A stretch of DNA of 64,000 nt from Halobacillus litoralis (GTDB lineage: Bacteria > Bacillota > Bacilli > Bacillales > Halobacillaceae). Location: NCBI RefSeq assembly GCF_009856415.1, contig NZ_WMEZ01000001.1, positions 248,001 to 312,000 on the forward strand. Reading direction: 5' to 3'. Position 1 is the stretch's first letter. Every line of letters begins with the position of its first letter. Shown here one piece after another: positions 41,654-49,572 of the stretch. The notes under the pieces are model-generated. The model did no database searches. It saw only the letters and a list, made by a program, of their open reading frames with translations, and had not been told where the DNA came from. A program made the translations under genes and the position numbers.

Positions 41654-43495
41654 CTAAGAGCTGAGCGATAAGTATTTTTTCAATACGAGGAGCGGCCAAA
41701 TGTAGTTGTAGCTGTGATAGTAAATGTAAAGGTGCCCTGGAAGGCCTGCTCCTGTCGGGTATTCATACGTCCAATCCTTCGCCTCCAGTTTTCGTAGCAA
41801 ACAAGATATCCCTCTTTCAATGCTCGGTGTCCGCCTTTCGTGCACAGCCATCAAGGCCGCCAGAGCCCAGGAGGTTTGCGAAAGGGTGCTGTCCCCTAAA
41901 GGAATGTAGCTCTTCTCTTGATCACTTTTACACGATTCTCCCCATCCGCCGTCTTCATTCTGAATGCTTTCAAGAAAGTGGATGCCTTTTTTGATGGAAC
42001 GGTCATCCTTGCTTACTCCTACGGCCCGCATCCCGGTGAGGGCGGCCCAGGTTCCGTAAATATAGGTGATCCCCCACCGTCCATACCAGGATCCATCGTT
42101 TTCCTGATGTGATCGCAGCCAGTTCAAAGCTCTTTGAACGCGTGGATCCGTCAGTGGGAAACGAGCGTCTGTACCGAGAAATTCGAGTGTCCGTCCTGTC
42201 AAATCTGCTGTTGAAGGATCGAGGCTTGCATACTCGGCTCCGTCCATGGGAACAAACGTCATGAGAGGGTTGGTTTTCCCTTTTTCGAAGGCAGGCCAGC
42301 CACCATCTTCATTCTGCATAGCGAGCACCCACTTCAAGCCTCTCGTGTAATGGCTCTGGAGAGAGGAATCTTTACGTAGGGCCCGCAAAGCTGCTGTTGT
42401 GTCATCGACATCCGGGTGAATGGTGTTGCTTTTAGAAAATCCCCATCCCCCGGGTTCTGTATGGCTGGTCGCTACCATCCAGTCGCCGAATTTGGTCTGT
42501 TGGTGTTTTAAAAGAAATTGTTCAGCTTCATGTAAAGGGACATCGGATGTGGGAGGCGCTTGAAGGGCATGGCTCAACAATGCTGTATCCCATATATCAG
42601 AAGGTGAGTTTTGGATATGGAGGCCACGGTCCGTGGAACAGGCATGCTGAATCAGCCCCTGAATGGCTTTTTTGATGATGGGATCGTGTTTTTGATAGCC
42701 ACAGCTCACAAGAGCATAAATCATATAAAAAGTGGAAGTGAAATAGCTGTATAATGTCCCATCCGACTCGATGCGCTGCAGCATGTAGGTAAGCAGACGC
42801 TGCCTTGAGAGCAGATAGAGTTTGTGAGGAAGTCCAGCCAGGGATTTGACCGCATCCTGGACACTTGTCAGTAACGACCGGCTTTCCTTAGAAATCAGCT
42901 CTTGATCCTCTCGAATGAAGCAGTCACTCATATCGGGGATTTGCTTGTTTTTCATCACAAAAGGTTGATCGGATAAGAGCAGGATCGGTGCCATGTGCAC
43001 ACGAGCGTAACTACTGAAATCATAAAAGGAAATAGGTGAAGATGGAGGAAGTAAAATGATGTGAACAGGCAAATGGAATAGATTCGGCCATGGATACTCT
43101 CCGTGGATGGCCAAGGTCATTTTGGTCAAAGAATGAGCGCGGTTCAGCCCTCCGTGCCTCCGGATGAATGCTTTGGCTTTTTTAACCGGGAGGTCCTCAT
43201 TGGAATAGTATCCAGCATAAAGAAGAGCGAAAACCGCTTCGATCGTTGCGGAAAGGTTGCCCGCATCATCAGCATAGAGTTTCCAGTACCCCTCTTCGGT
43301 TTGAAGGGAAGAGAGACGCGCGCACAACTGTTGGATCAGGTCTTTTTCTTTCGTGAACGTTTGGAGCAGAAGTATCATATTGGCATCGGTCATCAGACTG
43401 TTTTCAAAACAAAAATGAAAGCTCCCGTCGACTGTCTGATGTGCATGAATCTCAGCAGCCAGTTGAGCAATCGCTTCATGGATCTGTTCTTTCAC
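41654..43495 (-). CDS. sqhC: Squalene-hopene/sporulenol cyclase
   Basis: A 613-residue terpene cyclase. The catalytic acid motif is DVDD at residues 362-365 (HPDVDDTTAALRAL). Several QW repeats appear (QNEDGGWPAFEKG, QENDGSWYGRWG, QNEDGGWGESC). GRWGITYIYGTWAALTGMRA marks the active-site cavity. The length is nearer to Bacillus sporulenol synthase than to hopane cyclases with longer N-termini. It would make cyclic membrane lipids, sporulenes in spores. The start overlaps no neighbour and has SD GAGGGTG. Peroxiredoxin is upstream on the same strand, beyond a terminator. Confidence 0.9.
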   Translation of the reverse strand: MKEQIHEAIAQLAAEIHAHQTVDGSFHFCFENSLMTDANMILLLQTFTKEKDLIQQLCARLSSLQTEEGYWKLYADDAGNLSATIEAVFALLYAGYYSNEDLPVKKAKAFIRRHGGLNRAHSLTKMTLAIHGEYPWPNLFHLPVHIILLPPSSPISFYDFSSYARVHMAPILLLSDQPFVMKNKQIPDMSDCFIREDQELISKESRSLLTSVQDAVKSLAGLPHKLYLLSRQRLLTYMLQRIESDGTLYSYFTSTFYMIYALVSCGYQKHDPIIKKAIQGLIQHACSTDRGLHIQNSPSDIWDTALLSHALQAPPTSDVPLHEAEQFLLKHQQTKFGDWMVATSHTEPGGWGFSKSNTIHPDVDDTTAALRALRKDSSLQSHYTRGLKWVLAMQNEDGGWPAFEKGKTNPLMTFVPMDGAEYASLDPSTADLTGRTLEFLGTDARFPLTDPRVQRALNWLRSHQENDGSWYGRWGITYIYGTWAALTGMRAVGVSKDDRSIKKGIHFLESIQNEDGGWGESCKSDQEKSYIPLGDSTLSQTSWALAALMAVHERRTPSIERGISCLLRKLEAKDWTYEYPTGAGLPGHLYIYYHSYNYIWPLLVLKKYLSLSS

Positions 43496-43573
43496 AATGA
43501 TTCACCCTCTTTGATTCCATCCTACTCTTTTATATGAATCGGATGCTTGATTCAGAAGGAGCTCTTTAGGCAT

Positions 43574-43603
43574 AAAAAAACGAGCTTCCAAGATAGAAGC
43601 TCG
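43574..43603 (-). terminator. Intrinsic terminator (minus strand)
   Basis: CGAGCTTC / GAAGCTCG stem; A-tract at 43574-43580 gives a T-tract on the minus strand. Confidence 0.82.
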
Positions 43604-43610
43604 CTCTTCC

Positions 43611-44111
43611 TTATTTCATATTCTCTCGGATATACTTGATGATCTTTCTGATTTCATCCGGGTGCGGACGGCCGAACGGACTCGTCTGTCTTTGTTGGTA
43701 TAATACACGTCCCTGCTCGTCAGTTAAAAAGTAAGCAGGTTCTCCGTGGGTTCCGTGGTCCTCGTAAGGAGCGTGCTCGTCATGATAATGAACCTGGTAG
43801 TGGGAGAGGAATTCAAGGTTCTCATCCATCAATATCGGGAAGGTGAAGTCGTGTTCGCTCACCATTTTTTCCAAACTGTCTTTGCTTTCATGGGTAATCG
43901 CAGCGAATTTGATGTCGTGTTCCTCAAAATAACTCAACGTGTTCTGAAACTCGTCCAGCTCACTCATGCACACCGGGCACCACGATCCACGGAAGTACAC
44001 GAATAAGTACCAATGGTTATTCCCTTTTAAGTCCTCGGAAAAATGGAACTCTTCTCCCTGTACGGAAGACAGTTTGAAGTCCGGGGCATGTTGATTTAAT
44101 TTAAAACTCAT
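43611..44111 (-). CDS. Peroxiredoxin-like thiol oxidoreductase
   Basis: A 166-residue AhpC/TSA-fold protein: HAPDFKLSSVQGEEFHFSED, the active site YFRGSWCPVCMSELDEF (CPVC), FAAITHESKDSLEKMV, and a His-rich HYHDEHAPYEDHGTHGEPAY stretch. The CxxC rather than a lone peroxidatic Cys suggests a thioredoxin-coupled BCP/peroxiredoxin-like role. The His-rich loop could bind metal (inference). SD GGGAGTG. Confidence 0.85.
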   Translation of the reverse strand: MSFKLNQHAPDFKLSSVQGEEFHFSEDLKGNNHWYLFVYFRGSWCPVCMSELDEFQNTLSYFEEHDIKFAAITHESKDSLEKMVSEHDFTFPILMDENLEFLSHYQVHYHDEHAPYEDHGTHGEPAYFLTDEQGRVLYQQRQTSPFGRPHPDEIRKIIKYIRENMK

Positions 44112-44483
44112 AGAATGACACTCCCTTTTCTTTTTTATCGCTCATACATCCCCATACCCTTTTCTAGTCAAAAGTAATTATTTTTTCGACATTCCATGCT
44201 ATGGTTTCGTTCATTTGACGCACATAGCAAGGACATGGAAGAGCGGTGAATCGTTATCTACTTAAAGGATTCTCGCGTATCGTATGGAATTCATTAAGGG
44301 ATGGGAATGGTCTTTAATCTTCACAATTTTACTAGTGTCCGGCAGAACATGTTATTCCCTGGAATTGGAAAAATCGGGCAGCCTCTCATTCTATGAATAG
44401 GAGGAAGGTGCTCCACTGTTTACATCAATAAGAGAAAAAGACACCCATATTTTGGTATAATTGAAAAAAAGGGTGGTGATACG
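44112..44483. other. Gene-free gap between divergent genes
   Basis: No convincing gene. The longest frames are under 30 codons. The region presumably holds two divergent promoters; I could not assign them with confidence. Confidence 0.5.
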
Positions 44484-44981
44484 GTGAAAGCAATCCTTTG
44501 GATTCTTGGAAGTATCGGAACCATCGTTATAGCGATCATCTTACTTTTCATTTATGAAATGACCCCAAATGCGAGTATGGAAACGAAAGCAAAAGAAATG
44601 GGAGAAGATTATATCCAAAAGCATTTTGGTGGACAGGCCGAAGTCTACGACGTGCTCTATGACAATATGGGGAATCACGAATTCGATTACGCTGCAAAAG
44701 TAACGCATAAGAAAACTGGGGTCAGGTTTCTAATCTATGAAACGAGGGATTCTCAGGTTCCCTGCGAAGTACCAGCGGGAAGATGAGCTGCCTGATTTCC
44801 ATGACTTGAACCTTGTTCCCAATGTCATCATAGACTTGGAGCGATCGGCATGGGAGGATGACGAAGAAACGATGGAAGAACTCTTCGTCTTTATGGAAGA
44901 GAAGCTTCAAATTGAACGAGGGGGGGGCGTTTTGTGTACGATCCTTCATCTGGGGATGAGATGCTTCAGATGAGTTATTGA
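44484..44981 (+). pseudogene. Frameshifted membrane-anchored protein
   Basis: Frame A (44484-44786) starts with a transmembrane helix (AILWILGSIGTIVIAIILLF) and reads to a stop after YETRDSQVPCEVPAGR. Frame B continues from about 44740 with FPAKYQREDELPDFHDLNLV, EELFVFMEEKLQIERG and then meets a G8 run (44919-44926). Shifting back to frame A after that run gives RFVYDPSSGDEMLQMSY to 44981. The three segments read as one protein of about 165 residues with two compensating slips, so the gene is either decayed or mis-sequenced. No family recognised. Confidence 0.5.
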
Positions 44982-45051
44982 AATGGAGTTAAAGAAAGAA
45001 AGCCCTTGACTAGAGCTTCTTTTCTTATGGAAAGTCGCAAAGGAGGATGTT

Positions 45052-45477
45052 ATGAAAAAAATCATATGGATGGCTTTATTCATGATGTGTGTAGGCTGTC
45101 AGCAGACCGGAAATGAAGAGCCCGTCGTCACCACAAAAACCGAAAAGTTCGAAGCCGGCTCCTACACGATGAGAGGAATTCCTGACAAAGTCGCATTCAT
45201 TGATGCCCCATGGATCGAAGGTGAAACGCAAAAGTATATGTGGCATTTTTGGGGAAGTGAAGAAGAACTGGAGGGCGCGTTCAAAGTCACAGGCACACAT
45301 ACGGAAACGGGAGAAACAGTCACCGTTCTGGAAGCTTCAGAAATTGCGGGGCCGGTGAATGGAGCCGATGCGTCTCTTCCATCAAATATGTCTTTGCCAG
45401 AGAGCGGCGAGTGGAAATTGGATACGAGTGTTGATGGTGAGGCGTTTGGGACCATCCTTGTAAATGTAAAGGAATAA
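45052..45477 (+). CDS. Lipoprotein, possibly DUF4871/YhfM-like
   Basis: A 141-residue lipoprotein: IIWMALFMMCVGCQQ with lipobox CVGC, then an extracytoplasmic domain with RGIPDKVAFIDAPWIEGETQ, KYMWHFWG and GEWKLDTSVDGEAFGTILVN. The last blocks recall DUF4871 (YhfM) of Bacillus; I hold this at moderate confidence. SD AAAGGAGGATG. Co-directional with a set of small membrane proteins that follow. Confidence 0.7.
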   Translation: MKKIIWMALFMMCVGCQQTGNEEPVVTTKTEKFEAGSYTMRGIPDKVAFIDAPWIEGETQKYMWHFWGSEEELEGAFKVTGTHTETGETVTVLEASEIAGPVNGADASLPSNMSLPESGEWKLDTSVDGEAFGTILVNVKE

Positions 45478-45489
45478 AGGAGGGATCCT

Positions 45490-45669
45490 GTGGAAACGGC
45501 AGGCATAATCATTATTTTAGCGATCGCCATTCTTCTAGACTACCTATGATTCGATCATGATCGTAAACGGTGGGGATGGATGAAAAATTGGACACGCATT
45601 CAAAAAGGTTTATTCCTGTCGAGCTTCTTCGTTGCGGCCATGGTCATCTACATCGGTATGAGTCTTTAA
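45490..45669 (+). pseudogene. Small two-helix membrane protein split by an in-frame TGA
   Basis: From GTG 45490 (SD AAGGAGGGATC) the frame reads METAGIIIILAIAILLDYL, meets TGA at 45547-45549, then continues in the same frame as FDHDRKRWGWMKNWTRIQK and GLFLSSFFVAAMVIYIGMSL to TAA at 45669. The two halves make a sensible hairpin membrane protein of about 59 residues if TGA were Trp. The second half also has its own ATG (45580) behind GGTGGGG. Either a nonsense mutation or two tiny genes. Confidence 0.5.
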
Positions 45670-45691
45670 TTTAGATAGAAAGGTTTTTTGT

Positions 45692-45991
45692 ATGAGAGTT
45701 TTATTAGAATTGTTACGGATCGTTTTCCTGTTCATTTTCGGAGGTGCGCTGGTCTGGGTCGTTATCGGTCCTTTTTATAACGCCCATCCATTATCCGGAG
45801 AGTATCAATGGCTTGGCGCCCTTGGTGTATATGGAGTACTATTCGTGATTTACAGAAACCGCTGGCAGTTTTCTGGCTGGTACAACGGGAAAGGGAAAAA
45901 GAAACTTTCCCAAAGGGTAACTAGAATCATCGTGTTCGGATCGGTGCTGCTTCTGGCATGTCCATGGATTATTGCTGGGATTAATCATTGA
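45692..45991 (+). CDS. Small integral membrane protein
   Basis: 99 residues with three transmembrane segments (LLRIVFLFIFGGALVWVVIG, WLGALGVYGVLFVIYRN, RIIVFGSVLLLACPWIIAG) and a basic loop NGKGKKKLSQR. ATG with SD AGAAAGG. It belongs to a string of small membrane proteins between 45052 and 46448. No family recognised. Confidence 0.68.
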   Translation: MRVLLELLRIVFLFIFGGALVWVVIGPFYNAHPLSGEYQWLGALGVYGVLFVIYRNRWQFSGWYNGKGKKKLSQRVTRIIVFGSVLLLACPWIIAGINH

Positions 45992-46004
45992 GGAGTGAAA
46001 AGGT

Positions 46005-46448
46005 ATGACAGGTAGGGAAGTGATCGAGTTGAAAACTGCAGAGGAAATTAAATCTGCCTATCCTGTAATGAGGGAATTGAGGTCTCACTTAAGTGAAGAG
46101 CAGTATGTAGAATTGGTGCAAGAGGCGATGGACGTGGATCGCTATCATCTTTTTGCTCTTTATGCGGGTGAAGAGATGGTTGCCGTTACGGGCTTCAAAG
46201 AGATGACGACCTTGTATTATGGTCGTTTCGTCTGGGTTTGTGATTTAGTAACATCATCCACTCATCGTTCTCAAGGATATGGCGAAGAGTTGCTGACTTT
46301 CGTTGAAGACTGGGCACAAGAACATGGAATGGAAAGTATCGCTCTTTCTTCTGGAATCAGCAGACTGATGGCCCACCGATTTTATGAAGGAAAAGTGGAT
46401 TACGACCGTGTCAGCTATGTGTACAAAAAATCTTTCACCGAAGAATGA
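46005..46448 (+). CDS. GNAT family N-acetyltransferase
   Basis: A 147-residue GNAT: LFALYAGEEMVAVTGFKEMT, VWVCDLVTSSTHRSQGYGEE (acetyl-CoA loop R-x2-G-x-G), LALSSG-like IALSSGISRLMAHRFYEGK. The S-x-G-x2-R-x2-AHRFY ending is typical of this subgroup, which includes uncharacterised enzymes acting on small amines. SD AGGAGTG. It follows the membrane protein by 13 bp. Confidence 0.85.
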   Translation: MTGREVIELKTAEEIKSAYPVMRELRSHLSEEQYVELVQEAMDVDRYHLFALYAGEEMVAVTGFKEMTTLYYGRFVWVCDLVTSSTHRSQGYGEELLTFVEDWAQEHGMESIALSSGISRLMAHRFYEGKVDYDRVSYVYKKSFTEE

Positions 46449-46475
46449 GACAAGTGAAAGGGGAACGGTTCGATT

Positions 46476-46690
46476 GCAGATGTCGGTGGCGGAGAGCGAG
46501 AGACAATAGAGTGGAAGGTTTCCTTTTGGTGCGGCATTCATTATCTATGGTTGTACGGCATCGAACACCTATGGGATAGGCAGGTGCCGCTGGTGCTCAA
46601 CTTCTCCTGGCTGTTGTTGCTCTGTACACCTGTCGAGATTACATAAGAAGGGCCGTAAAACATGGAAGCACCGTCATAGTTTTTCCTTAG
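46476..46690 (+). pseudogene. Remnant of a small membrane protein
   Basis: Two frames join to a plausible tail. One reads GAAFIIYGCTASNTYGIG, the other, one base off, reads GAAGAQLLLAVVALYTCRDY and IRRAVKHGSTVIVFP to a TAG at 46688-46690. A single base change near 46580 would connect them. Upstream frames are blocked by stops. I read this as a decayed gene, but the evidence is only frame coherence. Confidence 0.4.
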
Positions 46691-46694
46691 CGTC

Positions 46695-47057
46695 TTATCC
46701 TGTGCAAATCATAACGATATTTCCGTCGGGGTCCTGGATATTGAAAAAAGAGATATCTTCAAATCTTTGAATTTCACTCTTGATCGTGTATCCGAGCTGC
46801 TCGACGAAGCGATAAGATGCATCGATATCATCCGTATGAAAATTGAAAAGAGGATGAGGCGATGGTTCTACTTTTTCTGACCCTGCATCAAGAATGACGC
46901 CTGTATGAGTTGCCATCGGCAGTTGATAAACAGGGGGATGGATCTTTTCCTCGCTATAAGGCTCCCCGATCAATGCCCTGTACCATCGAACGGAGCGTTT
47001 GATGTCAGTGACAGGGATGAATGTCGTATTGAGACGGTTGACGATTGGACTTTTCAA
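46695..47057 (-). CDS. VOC family protein
   Basis: 120 residues: NRLNTTFIPVTDIKRSVRWY, YQLPMATHTGVILDAGSEKV, FNFHTDDIDASYRFVEQLGY, NIQDPDGNIVMICTG. TTG 47057 has AGGAGGG at 5 nt; the longer frame to 47378 crosses the divergent gene and is not used. It is a paralogue of the VOC gene at 29562-29915, sharing the start MKSPI and the DPDGN-x-x-MIC ending. Confidence 0.82.
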   Translation of the reverse strand: MKSPIVNRLNTTFIPVTDIKRSVRWYRALIGEPYSEEKIHPPVYQLPMATHTGVILDAGSEKVEPSPHPLFNFHTDDIDASYRFVEQLGYTIKSEIQRFEDISFFNIQDPDGNIVMICTG

Positions 47058-47114
47058 AGCGTTCCCTCCTATAAAATTGATAACTCTACCATAACATGAA
47101 AGGATGTCATTTTT

Positions 47115-47564
47115 TTGAAAATGAATAACAAGGTGGAAGAAAAAGAAGCATTGACTCTCATAGGTTACAGAGTTGTGTGTGATGGAGAAGATTACATCGT
47201 AGAAATTCCGAAGACCTCTGAAAAACTTCACAAGCGTTTTCCTGAAGCGGACGTGCAAGTGGGAGCCTTTATCCCGGGAGAGTGCAAGGAAGAAAATGAT
47301 GGATATTGGATTGGCGTGCCTTTCGCTCCTAACACAACCGTCCCAGAAGATCTGGACCATTTGAATATCGAAAAACAAACGTATGCCATCACAACATATA
47401 AAGAATCAAACGAAAGAATTCGAGAAGCCTATGCCTCGCTGCACGAGTGGATGGATCGAGAGGGTTATTCCAGGGATTTGGAGGCCTGGCATGTGGAAGT
47501 CTACCATTCATGGCAGGACAAGGACCAACTCCATATGGAACTTTGGGAAACGGTACGGACTTGA
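47115..47564 (+). CDS. GyrI-like effector-binding domain protein
   Basis: A 149-residue protein with the GyrI/AraC-effector layout: EALTLIGYRVVCDG, IGVPFAPNTTVPEDLDHLNI, KQTYAITTYKESNERIREAY, WHVEVYHSWQDKDQ. TTG 47115 is 9 nt from AGGATG. It lies divergent from the VOC gene (46695-47057) and upstream of a MerR gene. Ligand unknown. Confidence 0.75.
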   Translation: MKMNNKVEEKEALTLIGYRVVCDGEDYIVEIPKTSEKLHKRFPEADVQVGAFIPGECKEENDGYWIGVPFAPNTTVPEDLDHLNIEKQTYAITTYKESNERIREAYASLHEWMDREGYSRDLEAWHVEVYHSWQDKDQLHMELWETVRT

Positions 47565-47612
47565 CTCTGTGGTGCACCCCACGGTTTACTATAGGAAGTG
47601 GGAGGACACACC

Positions 47613-47957
47613 GTGTATAAAATCAGCGAATTCTCAGAACTGACCGGGCTCAGTAAAGAAACGCTCCGGTACTATGCAGAGGTCGGCTTACTTGAGCCTG
47701 CGTACATCCATCCGGATAACCGGTACAAGTATTATGATGATGGCAGTTACTTTTTGGCGCTCATGCTCGGGAAACTCCGAGCGCTTGGGTTCACTATTCA
47801 GGAAATGGTAAAAGTGATGGAGGATGAATCCTTTTTACACATGGAAGAACTGCTACTTGAAAAAAGAAAAAAGATCCATGAAGAGATTCAGGGTCTCCAA
47901 GAAAGACTTGCTGAAATTGATGCATTTTTAGAATCAGGCAGGGAGGAAGACAAATGA
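47613..47957 (+). CDS. MerR family transcriptional regulator
   Basis: About 114 residues: N-terminal MerR HTH (YKISEFSELTGLSKETLRYY, AEVGLLEPAYIHPDNRYKYY) and a C-terminal dimerising coiled coil (EELLLEKRKKIHEEIQGLQE) without the Cys pattern of metal sensors. GTG 47613 with SD GGGAGG. It overlaps the SRPBCC gene by 4 nt, so that gene is its partner in expression. Confidence 0.88.
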   Translation: MYKISEFSELTGLSKETLRYYAEVGLLEPAYIHPDNRYKYYDDGSYFLALMLGKLRALGFTIQEMVKVMEDESFLHMEELLLEKRKKIHEEIQGLQERLAEIDAFLESGREEDK

Positions 47958-48412
47958 TCCAATGGGAAAACGACCGAGTGATTGCCGCACCCATCGATGA
48001 AGTATGGGAGCTTTTCAGAGACTACAACATCAAACGAATTATGCCGAAAGTGGAAGAGCATGAATTGATTGAAAAAACGGAAACGGAAGTAGGGGCGAAA
48101 CACCGCCAAACGTACCGGGAAGGAAAGCGTCTGGAAACGTATACGGTTGAGACGCTGGCTTATGAAGAGTCTCCTGAGCGCAAGTATAAAAAAATCGCTT
48201 TCGTCATCGGAAAGGCGTTCGAAGTGACGGCCTCCTTTCTTTTAGAGAAAGTGGATGAGGAACACACAAGACTTACGTATTCCGGACAAAATAAAGGGGT
48301 GAACTTCGTCGGTAAGGCGATGATGAAACTGGCGAACAAAAAAGGGAATGAACGTGTCGTCGAAGAATTCCTCGATCGTGTTGAAAAAGAAGCGACTCAT
48401 ACGAACGTATAA
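47954..48412 (+). CDS. SRPBCC family protein (polyketide cyclase/START-like)
   Basis: A 152-residue ligand-binding-fold protein: NDRVIAAPIDEVWELFRDYN at the start, KHRQTYREGKRLETYTVETL, FEVTASFLLEKVDEEHTRLT, and C-terminal LDRVEKEATHTNV. The helix-grip fold holds hydrophobic ligands. ATGA overlap with merR. Function unknown. Confidence 0.82.
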   Translation: MIQWENDRVIAAPIDEVWELFRDYNIKRIMPKVEEHELIEKTETEVGAKHRQTYREGKRLETYTVETLAYEESPERKYKKIAFVIGKAFEVTASFLLEKVDEEHTRLTYSGQNKGVNFVGKAMMKLANKKGNERVVEEFLDRVEKEATHTNV

Positions 48413-48413
48413 G

Positions 48414-48440
48414 AACCCGTCTGCGGACGGGTTTTTGTTT
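48414..48440 (+). terminator. Intrinsic terminator
   Basis: AACCCGTC / GACGGGTT stem with a 3-nt loop, followed by T-tract. Confidence 0.82.
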
Positions 48441-48531
48441 TGCTTTCTCCATGATATGGAATGGTGTACATGTATGATTTTCCCTTTCCCTGCATAGAAA
48501 TGTTTATAGTTTGGAGAGGGGGATGAGGTGT

Positions 48532-49395
48532 ATGAGTCACATTCCGTATGGGTATGGATATCCGCAGGCTGGGTCGTTTAGAAGTGCTGAGCAAAACACC
48601 GAAGACATTTTAGAAGGAATCAAAAAGAAGGATTCTGCCATTCAAATCTTCCGTCAATTGGCCGACGTTGCTCCTGATGAGTCCTATAAGAATGAAATCC
48701 GTCAGGCACTGGAGAATGAGAAGAGGCACTTGAACCATTTTAAGAATTTATATACATCATTCACTGGTGAGCAACCGGAATACGAAAGAGAAGAAGCGAA
48801 CTTCAACACGTTTGAAGAAGGGTTGAGAGTCGGGTATGATCATGGGGTTGAAGAATTTGAGAAGTATCAAAAAGCCTATTTAGAAAACCAAGGCAATCAG
48901 CTGGGGGATGTATTCTACAGAGCCTGCCATGATAAAGCCGTGACGACGAATCGAATCGTCGCTTTTTCTCGAGGGGAAGGGCGTGTTGTGATCAAAGATT
49001 ACGGCGGGCAGCCATTCGTCCTCGATATCGAAGAAGCGACCACACAAAACCGTACCTTCCGTACGGCCTTATGGACGGGGGACCATCTACAGGTGACGTT
49101 GATGAGTATTGCGGTGGGGGATGATATTGGTTTAGAACTCCATCCTGACGTGGATCAGTTTTTGAGGATTGAGGAAGGGCAAGGACTCGTCCAAATGGGG
49201 GATACCAAGGATCAGCTGAACTTCCAGCAGCAAGTGTCTGATGATTTCGCTATCATGGTACCTGCAGGCAAGTGGCATAACCTGACCAATACAGGCCAGC
49301 AGCCGTTGAAACTGTATTCCATCTATGCTCCACCAGAGCATCCATTCGGCACGGTTCATAAAACGAAAGCAGATGCCATGGCCGCTGAAGAGTGA
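48532..49395 (+). CDS. Ferritin-like/cupin fusion protein
   Basis: A roughly 287-residue two-domain protein. Residues about 18-145 are a ferritin-like four-helix bundle with AIQIFRQLADVAPDESYKNE, the E-x2-H ligand pair in ENEKRHLNHFKN, YDHGVEEFEKYQKAY and RACHDKAVTTNRI. Residues about 170-275 are a cupin (AVGDDIGLELHPDVDQFLRI, then VPAGKWHNLTNTG), with both metal motifs recognisable. ATG 48532 is used rather than the 48511 TTG. It is monocistronic with its own terminator. Joining a diiron-type helical bundle to a cupin is unusual. No activity is known to me. Confidence 0.78.
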   Translation: MSHIPYGYGYPQAGSFRSAEQNTEDILEGIKKKDSAIQIFRQLADVAPDESYKNEIRQALENEKRHLNHFKNLYTSFTGEQPEYEREEANFNTFEEGLRVGYDHGVEEFEKYQKAYLENQGNQLGDVFYRACHDKAVTTNRIVAFSRGEGRVVIKDYGGQPFVLDIEEATTQNRTFRTALWTGDHLQVTLMSIAVGDDIGLELHPDVDQFLRIEEGQGLVQMGDTKDQLNFQQQVSDDFAIMVPAGKWHNLTNTGQQPLKLYSIYAPPEHPFGTVHKTKADAMAAEE

Positions 49396-49432
49396 AAAGA
49401 AGGACCTTCTTTAACGGAGGTCCTTCTTTTTT
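49396..49432 (+). terminator. Intrinsic terminator
   Basis: AAAGAAGGACCT / AGGTCCTTCTTTTTT stem. Confidence 0.88.
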
Positions 49433-49572
49433 GATTGACGATTAAAGATTAAAGATAGAAAAAAGTGAGTACCCCTGTCATACTATTGGTACCGAGTATT
49501 TTCCAAAAAACGGAGAGTTAGTGACTAAGTGTTCATTATAATCGCCCATGGGGTTATGTGGAGGGATGTCTG

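Noticed and set aside
46695-47378. A 227-codon version of the VOC protein
   Set aside because: The extra N-terminal part crosses the divergent GyrI-like gene and lacks VOC similarity; TTG 47057 has a proper SD.
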